The position numbers and the translations under genes are program-made. Of a stretch of 64,000 nt of DNA, positions 36,526-43,740 are shown piece after piece (positions within the stretch are counted from its first letter, which is position 1; every line of letters begins with the position of its first letter). Below the pieces are notes generated by a model that made no database searches, was not told where the DNA came from, and saw only the letters and a list, made by a program, of their open reading frames with translations. This DNA is from Streptomyces eurocidicus (GTDB lineage: Bacteria > Actinomycetota > Actinomycetes > Streptomycetales > Streptomycetaceae): positions 248,001 through 312,000 of the forward strand of contig NZ_LGUI01000010.1 of NCBI RefSeq assembly GCF_002891295.1, read 5' to 3'.

Positions 36526-36951
36526 ATGCGCCTGGACGAACTTCGCCACCGCTACCGCACACTGATCGACCCGAGCGCCGGGCCGGGCCCTCACACCCCC
36601 GCCTCCTTCCGCATCGACCCCGCCGACCCGCCCCTGCGCGGCGACCTCCGCGCGTCGCTCACCGAGCTCTTCGCGCGGGAACCCGGCATCGACGCCGTCG
36701 CCCTGGTCGCCGACGGCACCACCATCGGACTCGTCCCGCGCGACGCGACGGGCGATCCCGAGGAGCCGGGGCTCCGCTCGGACGGCGGCACCGGGGGACC
36801 TCTGCCCGGCTACGCCACCGGCTACGAACTGCTCTACTTCACCTGCCCGCAGTGCACCGGCCTCCAGGTCCTCACGCACTTGGACGACGGCGAACCGCCG
36901 CTGTGCGCCCGGGTCCCCGAGCACGGCCGCGTCACGCGGGTCGATCGATGA
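36526..36951 (+). CDS. small protein with CPQC motif, CHAT operon, unknown
   Basis: ATG 36526 follows AAGGAA and lies 29 bp after the CHAT gene, giving 141 aa. No family is recognised. The middle part (SLTELFAREPGIDAVALVADGTT) looks like an alpha/beta sensor segment. The C terminus has CPQC (about 110-113) plus a further Cys (PPLCARV) and His, a possible partial zinc site. By position it could be a regulator, substrate or partner of the CHAT protease. Confidence 0.78.
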   Translation: MRLDELRHRYRTLIDPSAGPGPHTPASFRIDPADPPLRGDLRASLTELFAREPGIDAVALVADGTTIGLVPRDATGDPEEPGLRSDGGTGGPLPGYATGYELLYFTCPQCTGLQVLTHLDDGEPPLCARVPEHGRVTRVDR

Positions 36952-36985
36952 CCGCACTCCTCCCGGTGCCGGGAGTGGGTCGCCC

Positions 36986-37942
36986 GTGAACCTGGAGTCC
37001 CTCGCCAAGCCCGTCACCTCGGCGCTCACCGGCCGGTTCGTCCTCGTATCGCTCCTGCCGACCACGGCGGCGGCCGCTCTTCTGCTCACCCTGTGCTGGG
37101 CCGGCGCCCCCGGCCCCGTACGGTTCGCGCGGGCCTGGGACACGGCCGGACGCCTCGGGGGCGGCGAAGCCTTCCTGCTGCTCCTCGCCGTCCTCCTGGC
37201 CGGTCTGGTCACGATGCCGCTGCAACTGCCGCTCGTCCGCTGGCTGGAGGGCTACTGGCCGCGCCGGCTGGCATGGCTGAGCACCTGGTGCATCGCCCGG
37301 CAGGAGCGCCGCCGCGGCACCATCGGCGCCGAGATCGTCACGGACCCGCCGTCCCCGGAAGCCGCCCGGCGCCTGGCGCAGCGCATGGGCGAGCGCGGCG
37401 ACCGGCAGCGTGCCCGCTTCCCCACCGGCCCCGGACTCCTCCGGCCCACCGCCCTCGGCAACGCGCTCACCGCCGCCGAGGCCCGGGCAGGACGGCGGTA
37501 CGGGCTCGACGCCGTCGTGGTCTGGACCCGGCTCGAACCCCTCCTCGACGACCGGGTCCGGGCGACGGTGGCCGATCGCCGCACCACCATGGACGCGGCC
37601 GCCCGGCTCAGCGTCACCGCCGCTCTCTGCACCCCCCTCTCCGCCTGGCTGCTCTGGCGCTCCGGCTGGTGGCTGCTGCTCGCGGCCGCGCTCCTCGCCG
37701 CCGCCCGGATCGCCTACACGGCCGCGGTCCACGCCGCGATCGACTACGGGGAGTCCGTGGCCGCCGCCTTCGACCTCCACCGCTTCGACCTGCTCACCGC
37801 CCTCCATCTGCCCCTGCCCGCCGACCTGGACGAGGAACGCGCCGCCAACCAGGCCCTCAGCGACCTCTGGCGCCAGGGCGACAGGCGAAACCACCCTTTC
37901 CGCTACGAGCACCCGGACGCATCGCCGCCCGCATCCGGGTAA
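36986..37942 (+). CDS. membrane protein, CHAT operon, unknown
   Basis: GTG 36986 starts 34 bp after the small Cys protein, giving 318 aa. There are four probable transmembrane segments: two N-terminal (FVLVSLLPTTAAAALLLTLC; AFLLLLAVLLAGLVTMPLQL) and two near residues 205-250 (AALCTPLSAWLLW; LLLAAALLAAARIAYTAAV). The loop between them carries a charged region with DPPSPEAARRLAQRMGER and GLLRPTALGNALTAAEARAG. In CHAT systems a membrane partner is often the executed or sensing component, but nothing here identifies a pore-former. Confidence 0.8.
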   Translation: MNLESLAKPVTSALTGRFVLVSLLPTTAAAALLLTLCWAGAPGPVRFARAWDTAGRLGGGEAFLLLLAVLLAGLVTMPLQLPLVRWLEGYWPRRLAWLSTWCIARQERRRGTIGAEIVTDPPSPEAARRLAQRMGERGDRQRARFPTGPGLLRPTALGNALTAAEARAGRRYGLDAVVVWTRLEPLLDDRVRATVADRRTTMDAAARLSVTAALCTPLSAWLLWRSGWWLLLAAALLAAARIAYTAAVHAAIDYGESVAAAFDLHRFDLLTALHLPLPADLDEERAANQALSDLWRQGDRRNHPFRYEHPDASPPASG

Positions 37943-38006
37943 CACCCACCTGCCCGCCGTCCCGGCCGACCGTACGGGGAGGTGGCGCGGCGGCCCGGTT
38001 CGCGGG

Positions 38007-38774
38007 TCAGGACCACAGCGGCGAGGACAGCGGCTTGCCCGTCTCGAGGTAGGTCTTGAGGTTGGACAGCACCGCCGTCCAGCCGCCGGCGGCCTGGCGG
38101 TGCTCGGCCTCGTCCCGCAGGTTCTCGTGGGTGACGGTGAGCCGGACGACGGTGTCGCCGAGCGGCTTGAGGTCGAAGGTGACCGTGGACGGGCCGTTCG
38201 GGCGGTCCTCGCCGGGGCTGGCCCAGGTGATGACGAGGCGCTCGGCCGGGACGGCTTCGACGACGGTGCCCACCACGTCGGCGATTCCGGAGCCGTCGGT
38301 GCGGCGGTGTTCCCAGGCCGAACCCGGCTGCCAGTCCGAGACGTTGCTGTGGCCCCAGTAGGCGGCGGTCATCCCGGGGTCGGTCAGGGCTTCCCAGACC
38401 TTGTCGGGGGTGGCCTCGATGTAGGTGGTGTAGACGAACTGCGGCTTGGCGGACATGGCGTGCTCGGCCTTCCGTTTCAGTGCGCTCAGAGCCCGCAGGC
38501 GCGGGCGCTCGAACTTGTCGATCCACCGCTCCTGGATCTCGTGGAGCGGTACGGGGTTGAGGTAGTGGAGTTTCTCCCGGCCCCTTCTGGTCGTGCTGAC
38601 GAGGTTCGCGGCCTCCAGGAGGCCCAGGTGCTGCGTGATCGCCTGGCGGGACATCGCCAGGCCGTCGCACAGCTCGCTGAGGGTCTGGCCGTTGTTCTCG
38701 TGCAGCCGGTCCAGCAGGCGCCGGCGGGTCGCATCGGACAGAGCCTTGAAGACCTTGTCCATCTCATCGCTCAC
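38007..38774 (-). CDS. ArsR-family HTH fused to SRPBCC (AHSA1-like) domain
   Basis: The likely start is GTG 38774 (VSDEMDKVFKALSD). In-frame ATGs at 38783 and 38786 fall inside the probable -10 box, so the message may be leaderless. An ArsR winged helix (1-85, RRRLLDRLHENNGQTLSELCDGLAMSRQAITQHLGLLE) is followed by a linker and an SRPBCC domain (about 105-250: YTTYIEATPDKVWEALTDPGM, YWGHSNVSDWQPGSAWEH, GWTAVLSNLKTYLETG). No Cys metal site is apparent, so the SRPBCC cavity probably senses a hydrophobic ligand. An operator palindrome covers its own promoter. Confidence 0.88.
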   Translation of the reverse strand: MSDEMDKVFKALSDATRRRLLDRLHENNGQTLSELCDGLAMSRQAITQHLGLLEAANLVSTTRRGREKLHYLNPVPLHEIQERWIDKFERPRLRALSALKRKAEHAMSAKPQFVYTTYIEATPDKVWEALTDPGMTAAYWGHSNVSDWQPGSAWEHRRTDGSGIADVVGTVVEAVPAERLVITWASPGEDRPNGPSTVTFDLKPLGDTVVRLTVTHENLRDEAEHRQAAGGWTAVLSNLKTYLETGKPLSSPLWS

Positions 38775-38783
38775 ACTCACCAT

Positions 38784-38809
38784 CATGCAAGCATTTACCT
38801 GCATGTCAA
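38784..38809 (-). promoter_or_regulatory. promoter with overlapping palindrome for ArsR-SRPBCC gene
   Basis: On the minus strand TTGACA (38809-38804) is followed after 16 nt by CATGAT (38787-38782), placing the transcription start near 38774. The palindrome CATGCA-N10-TGCATG (38784-38805) covers the spacer between the two boxes. This fits autorepression. Confidence 0.55.
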
Positions 38810-38855
38810 CCCGGGGGCCGCCTCCACCCCGCCCGCATCACCGGAAAGGGGGCGC

Positions 38856-38886
38856 CGGCCTGGGGAAAAGCCGCTTCCCCAGGCCG
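38856..38886. repeat. 12-bp-stem hairpin in divergent region
   Basis: CGGCCTGGGGAA and TTCCCCAGGCCG flank a 7-nt loop. It resembles the REP-like hairpins scattered in Streptomyces intergenic DNA. It terminates neither flanking gene, since both point away. Confidence 0.6.
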
Positions 38887-39167
38887 CCCCGCCACTCCCC
38901 TGCGCGGCCGCCCCGGCAGCGGACTTGATCACGCGCTTCCGCCTTCCGTGAGCCGCGGTGGAGGGAGTCGCCGGAGAGGTCGACCACACAGGTCTCGGCG
39001 GTGAGGGGTGTGACGCGCCCGGGCAGGCCCTGGGTGCGGGCGAGGGCGGTTGCCGCGGGGGCGGCGACGGTGGCGACGGCGCGGCGCGGGGAGAGCGTGT
39101 CCCCGCGCCCGGGACTGCCCGGTGCAAGCGGGAGAGGCGTCTGTGAACCTCTGGTACGACCGTAGAA

Positions 39168-39198
39168 AGCCAATAGGCCAGAACGTGGCCTATTGGCT
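39168..39198. promoter_or_regulatory. operator palindrome 1, CCAATAGG-N11-CCTATTGG
   Basis: Perfect 12-bp arms AGCCAATAGGCC / GGCCTATTGGCT with a 7-nt centre; the core is CCAATAGG-N11-CCTATTGG. It lies upstream of the WYL regulator start. Confidence 0.75.
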
Positions 39199-39283
39199 CG
39201 CCCATTGGTTCACGGCTCGCGCCTACTGGCTCGCTGCTTGCGCCCGGCCGGGCGAAATACCTGATCAGAGGAGTCGGGAAAGC

Positions 39284-39310
39284 GCAATAGGCCGGGAAAC
39301 GTCCTATTGG
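39284..39310. promoter_or_regulatory. operator palindrome 2 next to WYL start
   Basis: gCAATAGG (39284-39291), 11 nt, CCTATTGG (39303-39310). It lies 17 bp before the ATG at 39328, so a bound repressor would block transcription or initiation. Confidence 0.75.
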
Positions 39311-39327
39311 GCTGCCATCCTCCGGGC

Positions 39328-40308
39328 ATGAGTGATACCCCCGCCCGCCTTCTGCGACTGCTCTCCCTGTTGCAGTCCCCGCGCGAATGGCCCGGCCACG
39401 AGCTCGCCGACCGTCTCGGAGTGAGCCCGCGCACCATCCGCCGCGACATCGACCGCCTGCGCGAGCTCGGCTACCCCGTCCACGCCACCCAGGGCAACAC
39501 CGGCGGCTACCGCCTCACCGCCGGCACCGCCATACCACCCCTCCTCCTGGACGACGACGAAGCCGTCGCCATCGCCATCGGCCTGCGCACCGCCGCCGCA
39601 GGCTCGGTCACCGGCATCGAAGAAACCTCCGTACGCGCCCTGGCCAAACTCGAACAAGTCCTCCCCTCCCGCCTGCGCCGACGCGTCACCGTCCTCCAGG
39701 AAGCAGCAGTCGCCGTACCACAAGGCGGACCGAGCGCCGACGCCGAACACCTCACCCTCCTCGCAGCCGCCTGCGTCACCCACGAGAAAATCCGCTTCAC
39801 CTACCACGCCGCCAACGGACAGGAAACCCGCCGCCTGACCGAGCCCCACAGCCTCGTCGCCGCCGGACGCCGCTGGTACCTCGTCGCCCACGACACCGAC
39901 CGCGCCGACTGGCGCACCTTCCGCCTCGACCGCCTCACCAACCCCCTACGCACCGGCACCCGCGTCCCACCCCGCGAACTACCCAACAGGGTCGACGCAG
40001 CCACCTGGGTGGCCAACACCCTCAGCGGCACCGCCGGCCACCGCGCCCTGCTCCTCCTCCACGCACCCGCCGAACAGGTCACCGACCGGATCCCCGCCAC
40101 CCTCGGCGTCATCGAACCCATCGACGACCACACCTGCCGCCTGCTCACCGGCGCCGACTCCCTCGAATACCTCGCCTACCGCGTCGCCGTCCTCGGCTAC
40201 GACTTCGACATCCTCGACCCACCCGAACTCGGCGACCACCTAAGGACACTGGGAGAACGCGTCCTGCGCGCCGCGCACACCGCCGAGCGGGCGGGGGACG
40301 CCAAGTGA
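39328..40308 (+). CDS. YafY/WYL-domain transcriptional regulator
   Basis: ATG 39328 gives 326 aa. The HTH_11 DNA-binding domain (residues 1-60, LADRLGVSPRTIRRDIDRLRELGYPV, GNTGGYRL) is followed by the WYL sensory domain (about 140-320; RRWYLVAHDTDRADWRTFRLDRL). WYL proteins bind nucleic acid or small ligands and often respond to DNA damage. Two CCAATAGG palindromes precede the gene, indicating autoregulation. Its TGA overlaps the GTG of the radical SAM gene (GTGA), so the two are coupled. Confidence 0.93.
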   Translation: MSDTPARLLRLLSLLQSPREWPGHELADRLGVSPRTIRRDIDRLRELGYPVHATQGNTGGYRLTAGTAIPPLLLDDDEAVAIAIGLRTAAAGSVTGIEETSVRALAKLEQVLPSRLRRRVTVLQEAAVAVPQGGPSADAEHLTLLAAACVTHEKIRFTYHAANGQETRRLTEPHSLVAAGRRWYLVAHDTDRADWRTFRLDRLTNPLRTGTRVPPRELPNRVDAATWVANTLSGTAGHRALLLLHAPAEQVTDRIPATLGVIEPIDDHTCRLLTGADSLEYLAYRVAVLGYDFDILDPPELGDHLRTLGERVLRAAHTAERAGDAK

Positions 40309-41279
40309 ACACCCAGCCCGGGCTCTTCGACACGGCCGAAGTGGCCCCACCCCCCACACCGGCCCCCGCCTTCCGGGACATCACCTTCCACGAGAAGCGC
40401 GCCCGGACCCTGCTCAACAAGATCCCGGGCGCACGGCGGGGCGGCATGGCCTGGACCCTCAACCCCTACCGCGGCTGCACCCACGCCTGCACCTACTGCT
40501 TCGCCCGCGACGGCCACGCCCACCTCGGCCTCGACACCGGAGAAGGCTTCAACACCCAGATCGTCGTCAAGACCAACGCCGCCGACGTCCTGCGCCGCGA
40601 ACTGCGCGGCGGGAAGACCGGCGACGACTGGATCATGGTCGGCACCTCCACCGACTGCTACCAACGCGCCGAAGGCCACTACCGGCTCATGCCCGGCATC
40701 CTGCGCGCCCTCGCCGACCACCGCGTCAACTTCACCACGACCACCAAGAGCGCCCTCCTGCGCCGCGACATCCCCCTCTACGCCGAGGCCGCGCGCGCCG
40801 CGAACGTCCTCGTCATGACCTCACTCGGCTCCCTCGACGAGCGGGTGTGGCGCGCCTTCGAGCCCGGCGCCGCGCCCCCGCGCGCCCGCCTGGCCACCAT
40901 CGCCGCCCTGCGCGCGGCCGGTGTCCCCGCGGGCGTTCTCATCGCCCCCGTCATCCCCCACGCCGGCGACCACCCCGACGCCCTGAACGCCCTCGTCGAC
41001 GCCTGCGCCGAGGCCGGGGCCGTCACCCTCTATCCCGACGTCATGCGGATCAGCCCCGGTGCCCGCGACTGGTTCCTCAACCAGTCCGCCGCCCACCTGC
41101 CACCCCACCTCCACCAGCGCCTGGCCGCCTCCTACACCAACAGCCGCGCCATGCCCGCCCGTTACATCCGCGAGGTCACCGCCCACCTCCACGCCCGGGC
41201 CGCCCACCACGGCCTGCCACGCTGGGAGGACTACATACGCCGGTCCCGCGAACGGGGCCCGGACAGCACGAGAGGGTGA
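40305..41279 (+). CDS. Rv2578c-type radical SAM protein (photolyase-like)
   Basis: GTG 40305 overlaps the WYL stop, giving 324 aa. The 4Fe-4S/SAM motif is C58-x3-C62-x2-C65 (GCTHACTYC). The surrounding LNPYRGCTHACTYCFAR is typical of the spore-photoproduct-lyase-like family annotated as Rv2578c radical SAM. The substrate is unproven, but coupling to a WYL regulator hints at a DNA-damage or stress role. Its stop codon lies inside a perfect 20-bp terminator stem. Confidence 0.92.
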   Translation: MNTQPGLFDTAEVAPPPTPAPAFRDITFHEKRARTLLNKIPGARRGGMAWTLNPYRGCTHACTYCFARDGHAHLGLDTGEGFNTQIVVKTNAADVLRRELRGGKTGDDWIMVGTSTDCYQRAEGHYRLMPGILRALADHRVNFTTTTKSALLRRDIPLYAEAARAANVLVMTSLGSLDERVWRAFEPGAAPPRARLATIAALRAAGVPAGVLIAPVIPHAGDHPDALNALVDACAEAGAVTLYPDVMRISPGARDWFLNQSAAHLPPHLHQRLAASYTNSRAMPARYIREVTAHLHARAAHHGLPRWEDYIRRSRERGPDSTRG

Positions 41280-41311
41280 CCACCCGCCCCTGGGGCGGGT
41301 GGTCACCCTCT
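41271..41311. terminator. perfect 20-bp stem bidirectional terminator
   Basis: Arms 41271-41290 and 41292-41311 are exact complements around a single T. It lies between the convergent radical SAM (+) and VOC (-) genes and includes the stop of the first. Confidence 0.85.
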
Positions 41312-41327
41312 CCGTACGAGCCTGCCG

Positions 41328-41786
41328 TCAGCCCTGCTTCAGGTAACAGTTGGACTCCCAGATCACGCCGTAGCGGTCCTGGACGATACCGAAGACGGTG
41401 CCCCAGAACTTCTCCTCCAGCGGCTCCATGACCGTCCCACCCTCAGCGAGCTTGTCGAACTCCGCCTTCTGGACAGCCGTGTCGGTGTGCTGGAGACCGA
41501 CGTGAATGTTGTTGCCGACGACCGCGCCGCCGTCCTTCGCGTAGACACCCTCATCGGACAGCTCGGCGACGTTCAAGCCGCTGCCGTCGGCGAACTGAAG
41601 CTTGGAGTAGACCACCACGTGCTCCGCACCCGGAACCTGCTCCATGCCCGGCACCTGGGACAGCAGCATGGTGCGCTCCGTGATCTCCTCCACGCCCAGG
41701 GCGTCGGCGTAGAAGGCGACCGCCTGCTTGCTGCCACGGACGTAGAGCATCGGCGTGAAGCGCTGCATCGTTTCCTTGAAGGCCAT
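41328..41786 (-). CDS. VOC family (PhnB-like) protein
   Basis: ATG 41786 has AAGGAG 7 nt upstream, giving 152 aa. The beta-alpha-beta-beta-beta vicinal-oxygen-chelate pattern is clear: TPMLYVRGSKQAVAFYADALGVEE at the start and WGTVFGIVQDRYGVIWESN at the end, the PhnB/demethylubiquinone-methyltransferase-like subgroup. Its substrate is unknown. Its promoter region contains the third CCAATAGG palindrome, so it probably belongs to the WYL regulon. Confidence 0.9.
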   Translation of the reverse strand: MAFKETMQRFTPMLYVRGSKQAVAFYADALGVEEITERTMLLSQVPGMEQVPGAEHVVVYSKLQFADGSGLNVAELSDEGVYAKDGGAVVGNNIHVGLQHTDTAVQKAEFDKLAEGGTVMEPLEEKFWGTVFGIVQDRYGVIWESNCYLKQG

Positions 41787-41876
41787 CGGACGGCTCCTTT
41801 CCTCAACGGGTCACCAGGGGTGGCCCGCACTCTTGAGAACAACCAGGGGTTTCCCTGATGCGCTCACACTAGGAGC

Positions 41877-41903
41877 CCAATAGGTCAGCAAATGTCCTAT
41901 TGG
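41877..41903. promoter_or_regulatory. operator palindrome 3 upstream of VOC gene
   Basis: Exact CCAATAGG (41877-41884), 11 nt, CCTATTGG (41896-41903). It overlaps the TetR stop and lies 91 bp upstream of the VOC start. Confidence 0.75.
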
Positions 41904-42487
41904 CGTCGATCGGCGGGAGGCAAGGGGGCGAGGAGGCGGCGCAGGCAGTTCTCGATCTCGGCGCGGGTGGGGGTCCGGGTGCCGGCGAGGCCGCGCAGGG
42001 TGAGGCCGGTGATGGTGATGGCGGCCGTGGTGGCGGTGGTGAGGTCCGTGTAGTGGGCGAGGGTGTCGATGCTCAGCTGGATGTACTGGTCGGCGATGGG
42101 GCGCAGGGCCGGCCGGCGCAGGGCGGCGAGGTAGAGCTCGAATTCCAGGACCTGCTGGTCGCGCTGAGGGCCGAAGCAGTCGAGCAGCACGTCGGTGAGC
42201 AGGACGACCAGCTGATCGGCGGTGAGGTCGGGGCGGCGGGCGGCCCAGTCCTCGAGGTAGGCGGCGTAGCGGTCGACGGCGCGCTGGAGGGCCGCGGTGA
42301 TCAGGTCGTCCTTGGTGGCGAAGTGATAGGTGGTCGCCCCCAGGGGGACGCCGGCCTTCTCGGCGACGGCACGATGGGTGAGGCCCTCGATGCCGCGCTC
42401 GGCGATGACCTGCTCGGTGGCCGCGGTGATCTCCTCGATCCGCTTCCGAGGATCACGCCGACGGCGGGCGGGCTGATCAGCGGGCAT
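41897..42487 (-). CDS. TetR-family regulator
   Basis: ATG 42487 with GGGAGAGG upstream gives 196 aa. The N-terminal HTH is classical (IEEITAATEQVIAERGIEGLTHRAVAEKAGVPLGATTYHFATKDDLI). The C-terminal ligand domain (about 75-190) resembles TetR_C regulators (TDVLLDCFGPQRDQQVLEFELY). It is divergent from two VOC genes, and similar palindromic sites precede both transcription units. Confidence 0.93.
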   Translation of the reverse strand: MPADQPARRRRDPRKRIEEITAATEQVIAERGIEGLTHRAVAEKAGVPLGATTYHFATKDDLITAALQRAVDRYAAYLEDWAARRPDLTADQLVVLLTDVLLDCFGPQRDQQVLEFELYLAALRRPALRPIADQYIQLSIDTLAHYTDLTTATTAAITITGLTLRGLAGTRTPTRAEIENCLRRLLAPLPPADRRQ

Positions 42488-42520
42488 GTCCGGTCCTCTC
42501 CCTTGAATGCTTCAACATTA

Positions 42521-42535
42521 CAGTACATGTGTACT
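42521..42535. promoter_or_regulatory. TetR operator A
   Basis: CAGTACATGTGTACT; the AGTACA/TGTACT arms are perfect around TG. It lies 34 bp upstream of the tetR start. Confidence 0.6.
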
Positions 42536-42743
42536 TCTTTGTGGGCCACATCTCACCGCCCCCACTTCCGCGGCAACAGGGCGACCTGACCGCCCCACAC
42601 GCCGACCGGACAGCAGTCACCGCACCCCACCCCGCCCTTTGACGCAGGGGCATCGCGACACCCCGGAGCGCCGCAGCCGAGGCGATCGAGCGACACAAAA
42701 AGCAAGATGTCCGTATTGCGCCACTCCTCGACGCTCTTGTACG

Positions 42744-42757
42744 GTACTAATGTACTG
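42744..42757. promoter_or_regulatory. TetR operator B upstream of VOC pair
   Basis: On the minus strand CAGTACATTAGTAC shares CAGTACAT-N2-GTAC with site A. It lies about 97 bp before the first VOC start. Confidence 0.5.
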
Positions 42758-42853
42758 AACGAGCGGAGGCGAGCGCCCCGCAATGTTCCGCAAGGCGGGC
42801 GGCCGCTTCCGAAGGCCCCCGCAGTTCCTCAAAGCTCAAGGAGTGCCCCCCCC

Positions 42854-43237
42854 ATGAAGGCTCCCGCTATCGCCCCCTGCCTCGGGGTGAAGGACACCGG
42901 CGCGTCCGTCGGCTTCTACGAGAAGCTCGGCTTCACGGCCCAGCCGGCCGGTGACGACCCGAACGACGACATCCGCTTGCTGCTCTTCGGCGGCGAGTTC
43001 GCGCTGATGGTCTACCGCGACGCGCACCTGCGCGACTGGCTGCCGGTCCTGAAGGACTCCGCGCCCGGCGCGTTCGGCATGTTCTACCTGGCGGTCGACG
43101 ACTTCGACGCCTACGTCGCCAAGATCCGCCCCCTGGTGAACGCGGTCAAGGAGAGCGACCACGACGGCCGGCGGCTGTTCTACTTCACCGACCCCGACGG
43201 CTACATCATCGGCGTCGTGCAGAAGCAGGAGTGGTGA
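42854..43237 (+). CDS. VOC family (glyoxalase/bleomycin resistance-like) protein
   Basis: ATG 42854 follows AAGGAG (long spacing across a C-run), giving 127 aa. The pattern IAPCLGVKDTGASVGFYEKLGF, then MFYLAVDDFDAYVAKI and FYFTDPDGYIIGVVQ, is a standard VOC domain; E and H metal-ligand positions are not all conserved. It is probably coupled to the next VOC gene and controlled by the divergent TetR. An ORF extension upstream to 42707 crosses the operator and is rejected. Confidence 0.9.
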   Translation: MKAPAIAPCLGVKDTGASVGFYEKLGFTAQPAGDDPNDDIRLLLFGGEFALMVYRDAHLRDWLPVLKDSAPGAFGMFYLAVDDFDAYVAKIRPLVNAVKESDHDGRRLFYFTDPDGYIIGVVQKQEW

Positions 43238-43242
43238 GCACC

Positions 43243-43656
43243 ATGGCCACGACCACATCCCCCGCCGCCCTGGCCAAGGTCGCCTCGTACGCCTTCTGGG
43301 CCCGCGACGGCAAGGAGCTCGCCACCTTCTACGCCGCCGCCCTGGGCTTCCAGGTCGTGCAGGAATACCCGGACGAGGAGGGCGTGCCGACCGCGTTCCT
43401 GGTCAGCAACGCCGACGGCAGCGTCCTTTACACCTTCTACACCGCCCGTGACCACCAGGCGCCGAACTGGCCGCAGGACGAGCTGCCCTTCCACCTCGAC
43501 CTGTCCTTCGACGACATCGAGGCCGGCGAGAAGCGACTGCTGGAGCTGGGCGCGACCAAGCCGGACCATCAGCCCGGAGGCGGGCAGTGGACGGTTCTGC
43601 TCGACCCGTCGGGCCAGCCGTTCTGCATCAGCCCCGCGGCCAACTGGCAGTACTGA
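43243..43656 (+). CDS. VOC family protein
   Basis: ATG 43243 (MATTTSPAALAK) uses AGGAG at 43227-43231; GTG 43234 would overlap the previous stop and is an alternative. The 137-aa product shows VASYAFWARDGKELATFYAAALGF and LLDPSGQPFCISP, a VOC fold. It forms a pair with the preceding gene and may heterodimerise with it. The substrate is unknown. Confidence 0.9.
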   Translation: MATTTSPAALAKVASYAFWARDGKELATFYAAALGFQVVQEYPDEEGVPTAFLVSNADGSVLYTFYTARDHQAPNWPQDELPFHLDLSFDDIEAGEKRLLELGATKPDHQPGGGQWTVLLDPSGQPFCISPAANWQY

Positions 43657-43672
43657 AACCCGTCTTCCGTCC

Positions 43673-43711
43673 CCGGTGCCGGACCCTGCCCCACCTGCGG
43701 CCCGGCACCGG
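43673..43711. terminator. hairpin between convergent VOC and lectin genes
   Basis: CCGGTGCCGG (43673-43682) and CCGGCACCGG (43702-43711) pair over a 19-nt loop in the 84-bp convergent gap. It may serve both directions. Confidence 0.5.
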
Positions 43712-43740
43712 CCCCACGCCCCCGTCCCCGCTGTCAGCCG

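Larger units (their letters stand above)
38775..39327. other. divergent intergenic region, ArsR-SRPBCC to WYL regulator
   Basis: This 553-bp region holds the ArsR promoter/operator, a stable hairpin (38856-38886), two WYL-type palindromes (39168-39198, 39284-39310) and a direct repeat of a half-site (gcctattggctcgc at about 39188 and gcctactggctcgc at about 39220). No coding sequence is evident. Confidence 0.6.
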
